From: Candidatus Thermokryptus mobilis
GTDB taxonomy: Bacteria; Bacteroidota; Ignavibacteria; Kryptoniales; Kryptoniaceae
Direction of reading: 5' to 3'
DNA: 63,557 nucleotides
Assembly: GCF_900070205.1 (NCBI RefSeq)
Contig: NZ_FAOO01000011.1
Coordinates: 27,837-91,393, forward strand
Part shown: one piece after another, positions 9,478-18,083 of the stretch
Position numbering within the stretch: position 1 is the stretch's first letter
How the letters are laid out: each line of letters starts with the position of its first letter
Translations under genes and position numbers: made by a program
Notes under the pieces: model-generated
Seen by the model: only the letters and a program-made list of their open reading frames with translations
Told to the model about the DNA's origin: nothing
Databases searched by the model: none

Positions 9478-10719
9478 ATGAAAAAGATCAAAATTAAATA
9501 CGGTAAATCCGAACTTGAAGTTGAAGTTCCAGATCACGCTAAAATTTTAACCCCGTCCGAAAAACCACCTCAAAAAGAGGAAGGGGAAATTTTAACTGAA
9601 GCACTTGACAATCCAATTAACTCCCCGAAAATAGAAGAATTCATAAAGCCTTGGGATAATGTTCTCGTGGTTGTCCCAGATAAAACGAGAAAGGCGAAGG
9701 TTAATTTCGTTTTGAAGTTTGTCCTTGAAAGAATTAAATGTAAGAGTGTCAGAGTAATTTTTGCGACTGGAACACATCAGAGACAAACCGAGGAGGAAAA
9801 AATTGAGATACTTGGCGAGGAAATTTATAGAAGTTTTAAGGTTGTAGAACATGATTGTTTTAATGATAGGTTTAGATTTTTTGGTATCACTTCCCGTGGG
9901 ACTGAAATTCTTTTGAACGAGGTACTTTGTGATGCTGATAAAATTTTGCTTCTTGGCTCAATAACCCATCATTACTTTGCTGGGTTTGGCGGTGGGGCTA
10001 AAATGATAATCCCTGGGCTTGCATCTTATAAGACCGCTATACAAAACCACAAATTAACTTTGACGAGCAAAGGGGATATAAATCCGAACGCAACGAATTT
10101 GAAACTTGATGGGAATCCTGTTTATGAAGATATAGTTGAGGCGTTCAAGATTTGTAATTTTAAGGCATTCCATTTTGGCGTTGTTATTGACGAGGCGGAT
10201 AAAATCGTCGGGGCTTTTTGTGGAGATGTGATATCCTCACACAAAGCTGGGGCGGATTTTTTAAAAAGGTTTTTCACAATCCCTGTAGATGAAAAATTTG
10301 ATGCTGTGATATCAAGTGCTGGTGGTTTTCCCAAAGATGTTAATTTAATACAATCGCATAAGTCAATTCATCATTCACATTACATAGTTAAAGATGGGGG
10401 TCAAATTTTTTGTTTCGTTGAATGCCGTGATGGCATCGGTTCAAAGACATTCCTTGATTGGTTCAAGTTTAAAGATGTTGATGAGATGAGAAAGGAGCTT
10501 CTCAAAAATTATTCAATGAACGGACACACCGCCTTATCCTTGATAAATAAATTAAAAGTTGCTAATATAAATTTGAAAACAAGTTTGCCGATGGAGGTTT
10601 TAAATGTTATCGGTTTGAGGTCACTTGATGATTTTGATGTTTTGAAAAATATTAACGGCACTATCGCTGTGGTTCAGGACGCGTCAATTTATTTGCCAAC
10701 TTATTATGGAGGTTATTAA
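9478..10719 (+). CDS. larA: LarA-family nickel-dependent 2-hydroxyacid racemase/epimerase
   Basis: LarA enzymes racemise or epimerise 2-hydroxyacids such as lactate by hydride transfer to a nickel-pincer nucleotide bound to a Lys. Expected active-site landmarks are present: FATGTHQRQT (about residue 99), HHYFAGFGGGAKMI with the cofactor Lys near 175, and IQNHKL (about 190). Length 413 is typical. Adjacent larB supports cofactor use. Many LarA homologues act on substrates other than lactate, so the exact substrate is open. The next gene, a histidine kinase, starts 2 bases after the stop. Confidence 0.85.
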   Translation: MKKIKIKYGKSELEVEVPDHAKILTPSEKPPQKEEGEILTEALDNPINSPKIEEFIKPWDNVLVVVPDKTRKAKVNFVLKFVLERIKCKSVRVIFATGTHQRQTEEEKIEILGEEIYRSFKVVEHDCFNDRFRFFGITSRGTEILLNEVLCDADKILLLGSITHHYFAGFGGGAKMIIPGLASYKTAIQNHKLTLTSKGDINPNATNLKLDGNPVYEDIVEAFKICNFKAFHFGVVIDEADKIVGAFCGDVISSHKAGADFLKRFFTIPVDEKFDAVISSAGGFPKDVNLIQSHKSIHHSHYIVKDGGQIFCFVECRDGIGSKTFLDWFKFKDVDEMRKELLKNYSMNGHTALSLINKLKVANINLKTSLPMEVLNVIGLRSLDDFDVLKNINGTIAVVQDASIYLPTYYGGY

Positions 10720-10721
10720 AA

Positions 10722-12347
10722 GTGGAACTGATTGAGGTATTAAAAAACAACAAACTTTTATCTGGTGTAAACGAAAGTTTTTTGAGCGAGTTAGTAGGTA
10801 ATTCAATTCTTGAGGAATTTAAATCTGGGGATGTCATCTTAAAAGAGGGCGAATCTGGTGACAAGGTGTGTCTTCTTGTCAAGGGGAGGGTCAAGATTTT
10901 GAAGTTAGCTGATACAAAGGGGAAAATTTTATTTGAGATGAGCGAGGGTGATTTTTTTGGTGAGATGGCTTTGATTGACCTTCGCCCCAGGTCGGCGAGC
11001 GTCGTTGCCTTAAGTGATTGTGAGGTGATTTCAATACCCGCTGATTATTTTGAAAGGTTAATTCATCGTGAGCCACAAATTTTAATTAACATTGCGAGAG
11101 CGCTCAGCGAGAGACTGAGGGTTTCAAATGAAAGACTTTTAAGGGATTTCCTTGAATATGAAAAGGAGGTCACGGAACAGATAAACAAGTTGAATTATTT
11201 GATTGAGATAACAAAGCGGGTTAATTCAACAATAGATATTGACGAACTTCTTAAAATTATCCTTGAGATAGCTCTTGAGATAACAAACGCAGATAGGGGG
11301 ACAGTTTATCTGGTTGATGAGATGTCGGGTGAGATATGGTCAAAAGTTTTGCAGGGTGATGAAATAAGGGAGATACGCCTCAAAATAGGGCAGGGGATAG
11401 CTGGATATGTGGCTCAAACTGGAGAAGTAATTAACCTTGTTGATGCTTATCAAGACCCGAGGTTTAATCCTGAGATTGATCGTAAAACAGGTTATAGGAC
11501 TAAGACAATTCTTTGTCAACCGATAAAGGATAAAAATGATAAAATTGTTGGTGTGTTTCAATTGATAAATAAAAAGAGTGGGGTTTTCACAAAAAGAGAT
11601 GAAGAGATGTTAAACGCGCTTTCAATTCACGCATCAATAGCGATTCAAAATGCAAGAATGGCGCAAGAACTTGTTAACTCAGAACGACTTGCAGTGATAG
11701 GAAGGATGGCGAGTTCAATAATTCACGATATAAAAAATCCAATGGCGACGATAAAAGCATATGCTCAAGTTATAAGAAAAAAAGTCGGTGAGGGAGAGAC
11801 GATCCAACTCGTTGATGAAGTCATAAGGCAAGTTGATCGTCTTGTGAATATGGCTCAAGAAATACTTGATTTTTCAAAAGGTGTTACGAGCATGAATTTC
11901 ATAAAGATAAAACTTAGCGATTTCATTGATGGGGTGGTTGCCTTTCTCGCGAGGGATTTTGAAAGGAACAATATTGAAATTGAAAAGTTTTTTGAGTTTG
12001 ATGGTGAAGTTGAAATTGATATTGACAAGATGACGCGTGTTGTTTTTAACATAGCACATAATTCAAGGGATGCTATGCCTGAAGGTGGGAAATTTATTAT
12101 AAGGACATGGCGGGAGGATGATTTCTTCTTTATGCAGTTTACGGATACAGGTAAAGGGATGCCAGAGGAAATCAAAAGGAAATTGTTTGAGCCATTTGTA
12201 ACCTATGGGAAAAAACACGGCACCGGGCTTGGAATGGCTATAGTGAAAAAAATAGTTACAGAACATAAAGGTGATATCTTCGTTGAAAGCGAACTTGGGA
12301 AAGGAACAACTATAACGATAAAACTTCCCATAACTCAAACTAAGTGA
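10722..12347 (+). CDS. Sensor histidine kinase with cNMP-binding and GAF domains
   Basis: Starts with GTG at 10722. Residues of about 1-140 form a Crp-like cyclic-nucleotide-binding fold (SGDVILKEGESGDKVCLLVK and FFGEMALIDLRPRSASVVA). A GAF domain follows, about 165-325 (ADRGTVYLVD, GQGIAGYVAQTGEVI). The kinase core has SSIIHDIKNPMATIKAYAQV with the phosphorylated His near 334, then N-box IAHNSRDAMPEGG, G1 DTGKGMP and G2 GTGLGMAIVKKI. There is no membrane segment, so it is cytosolic. No response regulator lies nearby. It is probably co-transcribed with larBA, suggesting, not proving, a metabolic sensing role. Confidence 0.85.
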   Translation: MELIEVLKNNKLLSGVNESFLSELVGNSILEEFKSGDVILKEGESGDKVCLLVKGRVKILKLADTKGKILFEMSEGDFFGEMALIDLRPRSASVVALSDCEVISIPADYFERLIHREPQILINIARALSERLRVSNERLLRDFLEYEKEVTEQINKLNYLIEITKRVNSTIDIDELLKIILEIALEITNADRGTVYLVDEMSGEIWSKVLQGDEIREIRLKIGQGIAGYVAQTGEVINLVDAYQDPRFNPEIDRKTGYRTKTILCQPIKDKNDKIVGVFQLINKKSGVFTKRDEEMLNALSIHASIAIQNARMAQELVNSERLAVIGRMASSIIHDIKNPMATIKAYAQVIRKKVGEGETIQLVDEVIRQVDRLVNMAQEILDFSKGVTSMNFIKIKLSDFIDGVVAFLARDFERNNIEIEKFFEFDGEVEIDIDKMTRVVFNIAHNSRDAMPEGGKFIIRTWREDDFFFMQFTDTGKGMPEEIKRKLFEPFVTYGKKHGTGLGMAIVKKIVTEHKGDIFVESELGKGTTITIKLPITQTK

Positions 12348-12356
12348 GTGAGAGAC

Positions 12357-13139
12357 ATGTTTGATAAAATTTTTCTCCTTCTCTTAATTGCGATGGTTTT
12401 GTCTTTGATATTTACGATACTTGCCTTTACACAGGAGAAGAGGATAAATGTTGGGATTCAAATGATAAAGTTTAAAAGCGGAGATGAAGATATACAGGCT
12501 TTTCTTGCTGTCCCGAAAGCGGAGGGGAAATTCCCTGCGATTGTATTGATACACGAATGGTGGGGCTTGACCGATTGGGAAAAAGAGAACGCTGTTAGAT
12601 TTGCAAGCATGGGATATGTTGCGATTGCGGTTGACCTTTATCGTGGGAAACTTGCAACAACACCAGAGGATGCGAGAAGATATATGCAATCGCTCTCAAA
12701 TGATGTCGTTTTGAGGGATATCAAATCAGCAGTTGATTATCTTAAGTCGCGCGAAGATGTAAAAAAAGATAAGATTGGAATAATTGGTTGGTGTATGGGC
12801 GGTGGATTTGCGCTCAGGAGTTTAATTGAAATTCCGGATTTCTCGGCGGGTGTAATTTGTTATGGACGTCTTGTTGAAGATGAGAAGCAGCTTGAGAGGA
12901 TAAAGTCGCCGGTCCTTGGGATATTCGCGGAAAAAGACAAGGGAATTCCGCCAGATGCTGTTAAAAGCTTTGAGGAGAAAATGAAGAAGCTCGGGAAGAA
13001 AATTGAGGTTAAAATTTACCCAGGCGTAAGTCACGCATTTATGAATCCAAACAATAAAACTGGCTATGACGAAATCTCAACGAAAAGCGCTTGGGATTTG
13101 ATAGATAAGTTCTTCAAAAAATATCTGAAAGCAGATTAA
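12357..13139 (+). CDS. Dienelactone hydrolase-family protein, exported or membrane-anchored
   Basis: An alpha/beta hydrolase whose nucleophile elbow is GWCMGGGFALR, with Cys rather than Ser as in dienelactone hydrolases. The acid is in AEKDKGIPPDA and the His in GVSHAFMNPNNKTGY. LIHEWWGLTDW is the typical oxyanion region. The N-terminus is hydrophobic (LLLLIAMVLSLIFTILAF), giving a signal peptide or anchor, so it likely acts in the periplasm. ATG at 12357 sits after GAGTGAGAG; a GTG at 12348, directly after the kinase stop, is the alternative. The substrate is unknown. It ends 1 base from the convergent decarboxylase. Confidence 0.82.
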   Translation: MFDKIFLLLLIAMVLSLIFTILAFTQEKRINVGIQMIKFKSGDEDIQAFLAVPKAEGKFPAIVLIHEWWGLTDWEKENAVRFASMGYVAIAVDLYRGKLATTPEDARRYMQSLSNDVVLRDIKSAVDYLKSREDVKKDKIGIIGWCMGGGFALRSLIEIPDFSAGVICYGRLVEDEKQLERIKSPVLGIFAEKDKGIPPDAVKSFEEKMKKLGKKIEVKIYPGVSHAFMNPNNKTGYDEISTKSAWDLIDKFFKKYLKAD

Positions 13140-13140
13140 A

Positions 13141-14622
13141 TCAATCGGCGAGAATCTCCTCAATTAACATATCAACATAGTTTAACCTTTCGCTCAAAGT
13201 ATTCCAATGCTTTATAAATACAGACCTTAGCGTGGTAAGTGATTCCTCATCAATTTGAAGCGATGGATTTATTCTTTTCGCCGTTGTTTTATCAACCACG
13301 AATTTTGAAAGTATAAATTTAGCCGAGGGGTTTTCAATTGAAAGTCGGTTATAAATTTTTAGCGTCTTCTCGTTTATTGAACTAAGTTTCAAATTCCCAT
13401 CGTGTTTATAGAAACAGAAAATGTCAAGGTCTGGATGAGTTAAGGGGGAAAAGCCATCAAGTTTTTGAATTTTATCGTGTAGATAATTTGCTGTCTTTAA
13501 GGTTTGTGATAGAATCTTACCAAAGCCGTTTACATTCAGGGGAATAAGTTTGTGGGTAAGCCACACGGCTCCTGCAGATGCCCCGGGTCTTGAACCTTCA
13601 AGTTGAAACATCCCGATGTTTGGTTTATCCTTTTTGTGATATGTGTACGGGGAGGTATTCAAAATAACCTGCCTCAAATTTTCGTCCTTGTAAAGGACCC
13701 CACCAGCCCCATACATGACCAGACCATGCTTGTGTGGGTCAATCGTGATTGAATCCGCTTCTGAAAGAGCGATTAAATTATCATAGACGAACTTTTTTAA
13801 TGTGGGCTCAACTTTAGTGAAGTCAATAATTTGACCGTTTTCATCAATTATCAAGCTTCGCATATATCCACCATAAGCTGCGTCAATGTGAAGATGGAAA
13901 CCGTGCTTCTCTTTGAGCTTTAAAATTTCATTTATCGGGTCAACCGCTCCAACACCTGTTGTCCCAAAATTTGCCATTACAAACATAACGGTATTGTCTT
14001 TCAACGCGTCTTCAAGTTGATTGAGGTCAATCCTATAATTTTCGTCAACATCAATTTCAATGAAATCAACTTTTAAAATTGCGCAAATCCTTTTCCACGA
14101 GTAATGAGAGCCCTTTGAAAACAGCGCTATCCCCTTTTTTCTATAATCTCTCACGGCCCACAAAGCTTCAAGATTTGCAAGTGAGCCACCACTTGTTAAA
14201 TGTCCCCAGCCATTTTTAAAGCCGACAAGTTTCAGCAGGTCATCAACTACTTCCATTTCCATCTCTGTCGTTACAGGTCCACCCTCATAAGCGTGATTGT
14301 TCGGGTTTGTAAGCATTACGGCAAAGTATCCAATAAGAGCTGGGATTGACGGGTCTTTAAGCATTTGAGCTGAATAGCGGGGGTGAAAATAGGGGAGATT
14401 TTTTTCAAGCCGTTTTAAAAATTCCGAAAAGACCTTTTCAAGTTTTTGTGACTCTTCTTTGAATGTTTCTGATTCAAAGAAATCAGCTGGATAAATTGAC
14501 CCATCTTCAAAGAAATTTTCACGCCATTTTTTGTTCCATTCAATCGCCAGATTAATTAGTTTTTTGAAAAGCTCAGTGTTTTCACCCTTCGGACCAAGAA
14601 AGTAAGTGTAAAGTAGTTCCAT
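13141..14622 (-). CDS. PLP-dependent group II amino-acid decarboxylase family protein
   Basis: A fold-type I PLP enzyme of the glutamate/tyrosine/aromatic amino-acid decarboxylase family. ITIDPHKHGLVMYGAGGVLY contains the cofactor Lys (about residue 298). HLHIDAAYGGYM provides the Asp that contacts the pyridine nitrogen, and HLTSGGSLANLEALWA is the phosphate-site region. Length 493 is normal. The substrate cannot be read from sequence. Its ATG follows the stop of the damaged methyltransferase by 12 bases, so it may be transcribed through from that decayed operon. Confidence 0.82.
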   Translation of the reverse strand: MELLYTYFLGPKGENTELFKKLINLAIEWNKKWRENFFEDGSIYPADFFESETFKEESQKLEKVFSEFLKRLEKNLPYFHPRYSAQMLKDPSIPALIGYFAVMLTNPNNHAYEGGPVTTEMEMEVVDDLLKLVGFKNGWGHLTSGGSLANLEALWAVRDYRKKGIALFSKGSHYSWKRICAILKVDFIEIDVDENYRIDLNQLEDALKDNTVMFVMANFGTTGVGAVDPINEILKLKEKHGFHLHIDAAYGGYMRSLIIDENGQIIDFTKVEPTLKKFVYDNLIALSEADSITIDPHKHGLVMYGAGGVLYKDENLRQVILNTSPYTYHKKDKPNIGMFQLEGSRPGASAGAVWLTHKLIPLNVNGFGKILSQTLKTANYLHDKIQKLDGFSPLTHPDLDIFCFYKHDGNLKLSSINEKTLKIYNRLSIENPSAKFILSKFVVDKTTAKRINPSLQIDEESLTTLRSVFIKHWNTLSERLNYVDMLIEEILAD

Positions 14623-14634
14623 AGTTTTGCCCCG

Positions 14635-15522
14635 TTAATGTTTTTTAAGAATTACCGCATATTCATTTTTCATTGTTTCGTCTTTGTTACCCTTTATATT
14701 TGTCGGGGAATTTTGAGAAGGCATTCTCTTATTTGAAATCTCACGGACCAACGTTTTTATATGAGTAAAACCAGAAGTTATAACAAGGTCTATGCTTTCA
14801 TCATCAAGAGAAATACCATCAAGTATATTTCTTCTCTCAAGAATGATTTTTGAATCCGATTTTATTCCTGAGATTTCAAGGATACTTTCTATATTTCGCT
14901 TAGCTATATTTCTAAAAGTTTCCTTGACATTTTTATTTTTACCATCTTTCCTCCTTATGAGTTTAAACTCGTTTGGATCTGCATTTGAGACTTTCCTTAC
15001 CGTTTCAGAAAAAGCAACTTTGAAGAAATCTCGGACACTTTCCTTTTCAATCTTTAAAATTGCTTCCTTTAACTGCGCAAGTTGCTCTATTACATCTTCA
15101 TCAAACCAATAGTGTATATTTGGAAAGTTAGGAATTTCAAAATTTTTGATTTTAGCTGTTAAAATTTTTTTAAGTGTATTTGTGAGCTCTTCTATATCTT
15201 GTGGTGTAGTCCTAACTTTTGCTATAAGTATTGCGAGCGGATTAATATCGTATCCTATAAAATTTCTGTTAAGTTTGAGACATTCTCCGGCAGAAACACC
15301 AGAACCACAAAACGGATCAAAAACAAGGTCAAATTCCTTTGAGAACTCCTTTATAAATTTCCTTACTAACATAAAGTGAAACATTGCAGGATACGGGTGG
15401 ATGGCATATATCCCTTGACCTGCTTGAATGCCTTTGAAATCAAGTGATTCATCTCTTTGACGCTTGAATTTTGTTGACTCACTTTTTCTTTTTTCTTCAT
15501 AAAACAAGCTCAATTGCCTCAT
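14635..15522 (-). pseudogene. DNA methyltransferase with internal in-frame deletion of the catalytic region
   Basis: The N-terminal half is a good N4-cytosine/N6-adenine methyltransferase: IHPYPAMFHF, then SAM-binding motif I DPFCGSG (about residues 69-75) and FIGYDINPLAILIA. At residues 246-250 it reads DLVITS, where PPY should follow. Instead it jumps to GFTHIKTLVREIS and then SNKRMPSQNSPTNIKG...EYAVILKK, which looks like the normal C-terminal hairpin of such enzymes. The join is near base 14772. Roughly 100 residues including PPY appear lost while the frame is kept. At 295 residues it is shorter than expected and should be catalytically dead. A truncated endonuclease ends 1 base upstream. 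Confidence 0.65.
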
Positions 15523-15523
15523 G

Positions 15524-15823
15524 TCATATCTTCACCTCCTTCGGCAGATCTGATAGTTTTCTTACCCAATCATTGTCTTTGAATCTCTTTTTAATTTCAT
15601 CTCTGACAAAAACTATGAGCCCTCTTTCCATTATTTCCTTCACCTTATTTTCTGAAAGTTCTTCATCTATTGTAATAAGATATATTCTTTGATTTGGTCC
15701 AGCAGAGGGAACTTCTTGTTTCCACATAAACTCTTTTTTGAAGTTAAGTTTCTGCCATGTTGCATTTATAATTTCATCAACGGATGGTATCTCTCTTTTG
15801 ACTTGTTCTATAGGATTATTCAT
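15524..15823 (-). pseudogene. Truncated Type II restriction endonuclease, C-terminal part
   Basis: A 99-residue frame. From about residue 32 it reads KQEVPSAGPNQRIYLITIDE, then ELSENKVKEIMERGLIVFV, and ends WVRKLSDLPKEVKI. The IYLIT-(D/E)-x-x-(I/L)-S-x-x-K pattern recurs at the C-terminal ends of several Type II endonucleases. No PD or E-x-K catalytic residues remain. The short N-terminus may be native N-terminus or new sequence. One base separates its TGA from the ATG of the deleted methyltransferase, so this was probably an R-M operon. The family call is moderate; it could be a small protein of unknown function. Confidence 0.45.
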
Positions 15824-15911
15824 TTTATGGGAAATATTTTATGGAAATCTTACTGAAAATATACAAATTTTCGGTGAAATTAATTATCTTTCTGAAAAAA
15901 GGTTGAAGGCG

Positions 15912-18047
15912 ATGCGAAGGATAACATCATTTTTGGTTTTGCTTATATTTGTGTTTGAGTTTTTGTTTTCACAAGTGAAATTTGATTCAATTTCTGCTTG
16001 GAATTTCAACAAGGTTCTGACATCGGAAAAATTTCAAGGGCGTAAATCGGGGACACCAGGAGGAGAATTAGCAAGTCAATGGATAGCGGAAAAATTTAGG
16101 GAGTTTGGGCTTAAACCTTTTGGTGATGGTGGAAGTTATTTTCAAAATTTTAAAATTTTGGCAACACAAGATAAAATCACCAAGTTAACACTTTTGAACG
16201 GCAGAAAAGGGAAAGTTAAATATTCACTTGGTGATGACTTCACGATCATGACAAATAGCGGAAGCGGTAAAGTCAAAGCAAATGTTGTTTTCGTCGGTTA
16301 TGGTATTTCAGCCCCTGAAAAGGGTAGGGATGACTATGAAGGTGTTGATGTCAGAGGCAAGATTGTTCTTTTGCTCGCGGGAACACCAAGTGATGGAGAG
16401 GGGAAATTTGAAGTTGAAGGATCAAGGGGATACAAAGTTAGAAAGGCATATGAGAAGGGGGCATCCGCAGTTTTTTATGTCCAAGGAGATAGACCAATAC
16501 GAGGTGGAACAATAACCCAGGAATATTATACTCCTGAAATTCCAGCTCTTTGGATCGGAAGAAAAGTAATTGACGATATTTTCTATGACACTGGGATAAG
16601 CTTTGACGCCTTGAGAAGCGAGGTTAATTTTAAAGTTAAATCGTTTGAGATTGGGAAAATTTTTGAAGTTGAAACAAAGGTTGAACGACTTGAGGGTTGG
16701 ACTAAAAATGTCGTCGGCTTACTTCCTGGCTCTGATGAAAATTTAAAAGATGAATACATAGTTGTTGGGGCTCATATGGATCATAACGGTGTTGATGCAG
16801 AGGGGTTTATATATCCCGGAGCTGACGACAATGGTTCTGGGACTTGTCTTGTTATGGAACTTGCAAGAAGTATGATTGCAAACGGTGAAAGACCGAAAAG
16901 GTCAATAATTTTTGTGCTTTTTGCTGCCGAGGAACAAGGGCTTTTGGGCTCCAAGCATTTCGTATCAAACTTACCTGTTCCAGAGGAAAATATAGTTGCG
17001 ATGTTTAATTTTGATATGGTTGGAAGAGGCAACGGGAATATAAATATTGCCGGGACAGAAAATTTCCCTGAAATGTGGGACATAGTTAAAAACTTTTTTC
17101 CAGCTGAAAAGTTGAAAAATCTTGGGAAGTTTCGCGCTGGTGCAAACTCCGACCATTATCCATTTCAAGAGCGAGGAATCCCTGCTTTCTTCTTTATCTC
17201 GGCTGGGCAACATCCCGAATATCACAGAACCGATGACAAGAGCGATAAAATTCAACCCTTCGTCCTTGGCGAGGTTGGAAACACGGCGTATGATGTCATA
17301 CTTGGTCTGGCAAATTATCCGAAGAGCTTGAAGGGGAAAGATAGGTATCAAAGATATCTTTATGCTAATGCAAGGACGGTGGTTTACACTACGATTGATT
17401 CTTCAAGTTTAAGCGAAATTAACAATTTAAGGTCAAAGCTTAAAGGAAGTGATGTTGATGGGGTCATATTTGAAATTAAGGGTGATGACCTTGCCAGCGT
17501 TGTAAGAGTGATTAGTTTTTTTGATTCCGTCGCAAGTCGTGATTATAAGAATTTTAACATCGTTACGGATAAATCAAAGTTTTCAACTTCGCCGGGTGTT
17601 TTGAATATAATTTTTTCTGCCGATGCTAAAGTTTTTAAAGAAAACCCTCAGGTTTTGAGAGTTCTTTCAAAGGCGGGATTGAAGTTTGTAGTTTTCAGTG
17701 AGGAAATTTCTTTGTCAAAAATTCAAAGTGTGGTTGATGTTGTGAACGATTTTTATCTTGATGTTTATCCGATCGTGAAGGGAGTTGAATTCGCAGGGTT
17801 TAATTTCAAAAAGCCAGGGCTTATTTTTGATCAGATTGATCTTTCATCTGACGGGGGAAATATACTTGTTTTCACGGATGCTGATAAGTTTCTTGAGAGG
17901 ATTGACTCTGTAAAAATTGATAATGTTTTTCTAAATTTGGAACCGGATAAAGCTGTGAGTTTGATTGCTGATCTTCAGAAGGAGAAATGGGATGTGAAGT
18001 CAATTCAAAAAATTTTTGGTCAAAATCTTTATCGTTTTTTGAAATGA
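15912..18047 (+). CDS. Secreted M28 metallopeptidase with long unrecognised C-terminal region
   Basis: I start at ATG 15912, which follows GAAGGCG and gives a signal peptide (RRITSFLVLLIFVFEFLF); the frame is open further upstream but would overlap the endonuclease remnant. A PA domain (about 120-265) is inserted before the peptidase core. Zinc ligands are visible in GAHMDHNG, GADDNGSGT, FAAEEQGLLGS, FDMVGRGNG and HPEYHRTDD. It is therefore likely an active co-catalytic di-zinc aminopeptidase outside the cytoplasm. After about residue 475 comes some 235 residues starting YLYANARTVVYTTIDSSSL that is not part of the usual M28 unit. A terminator follows the stop. Confidence 0.85.
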   Translation: MRRITSFLVLLIFVFEFLFSQVKFDSISAWNFNKVLTSEKFQGRKSGTPGGELASQWIAEKFREFGLKPFGDGGSYFQNFKILATQDKITKLTLLNGRKGKVKYSLGDDFTIMTNSGSGKVKANVVFVGYGISAPEKGRDDYEGVDVRGKIVLLLAGTPSDGEGKFEVEGSRGYKVRKAYEKGASAVFYVQGDRPIRGGTITQEYYTPEIPALWIGRKVIDDIFYDTGISFDALRSEVNFKVKSFEIGKIFEVETKVERLEGWTKNVVGLLPGSDENLKDEYIVVGAHMDHNGVDAEGFIYPGADDNGSGTCLVMELARSMIANGERPKRSIIFVLFAAEEQGLLGSKHFVSNLPVPEENIVAMFNFDMVGRGNGNINIAGTENFPEMWDIVKNFFPAEKLKNLGKFRAGANSDHYPFQERGIPAFFFISAGQHPEYHRTDDKSDKIQPFVLGEVGNTAYDVILGLANYPKSLKGKDRYQRYLYANARTVVYTTIDSSSLSEINNLRSKLKGSDVDGVIFEIKGDDLASVVRVISFFDSVASRDYKNFNIVTDKSKFSTSPGVLNIIFSADAKVFKENPQVLRVLSKAGLKFVVFSEEISLSKIQSVVDVVNDFYLDVYPIVKGVEFAGFNFKKPGLIFDQIDLSSDGGNILVFTDADKFLERIDSVKIDNVFLNLEPDKAVSLIADLQKEKWDVKSIQKIFGQNLYRFLK

Positions 18048-18055
18048 AGAATTTC

Positions 18056-18083
18056 CCGGGGCGAGATTTTGCCCCGGTTTTTT
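18056..18083 (+). terminator. Intrinsic terminator of the M28 peptidase gene
   Basis: Stem CCGGGGC / GCCCCGG with an 8-base loop, then six T residues. It lies between convergent genes and its T-tract overlaps the stop of threonine aldolase. There is no T-run on the opposite strand, so it serves the rightward gene. Confidence 0.85.

Noticed and set aside
9015-9491. Long antisense frame within larB
   Set aside because: It is a shadow of the conserved LarB coding sequence with Thr/Pro-rich, unprotein-like composition.
358-15522. One methyltransferase gene split into two halves 14 kb apart (C-terminal half at 358-720, N-terminal half at 14635-15522, same strand and both broken at the SPPY motif)
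   Set aside because: The right-hand gene keeps its own C-terminal hairpin (SNKRMPSQNSPTN...EYAVILKK), different from that of the left fragment (FGLYNVMQKENILIFRK). They are two different enzymes, and the 14 kb between them is ordinary housekeeping DNA.
15738-15911. Upstream extension of the M28 peptidase frame
   Set aside because: It runs antisense through the endonuclease remnant, and a signal peptide with good spacing begins at 15912.
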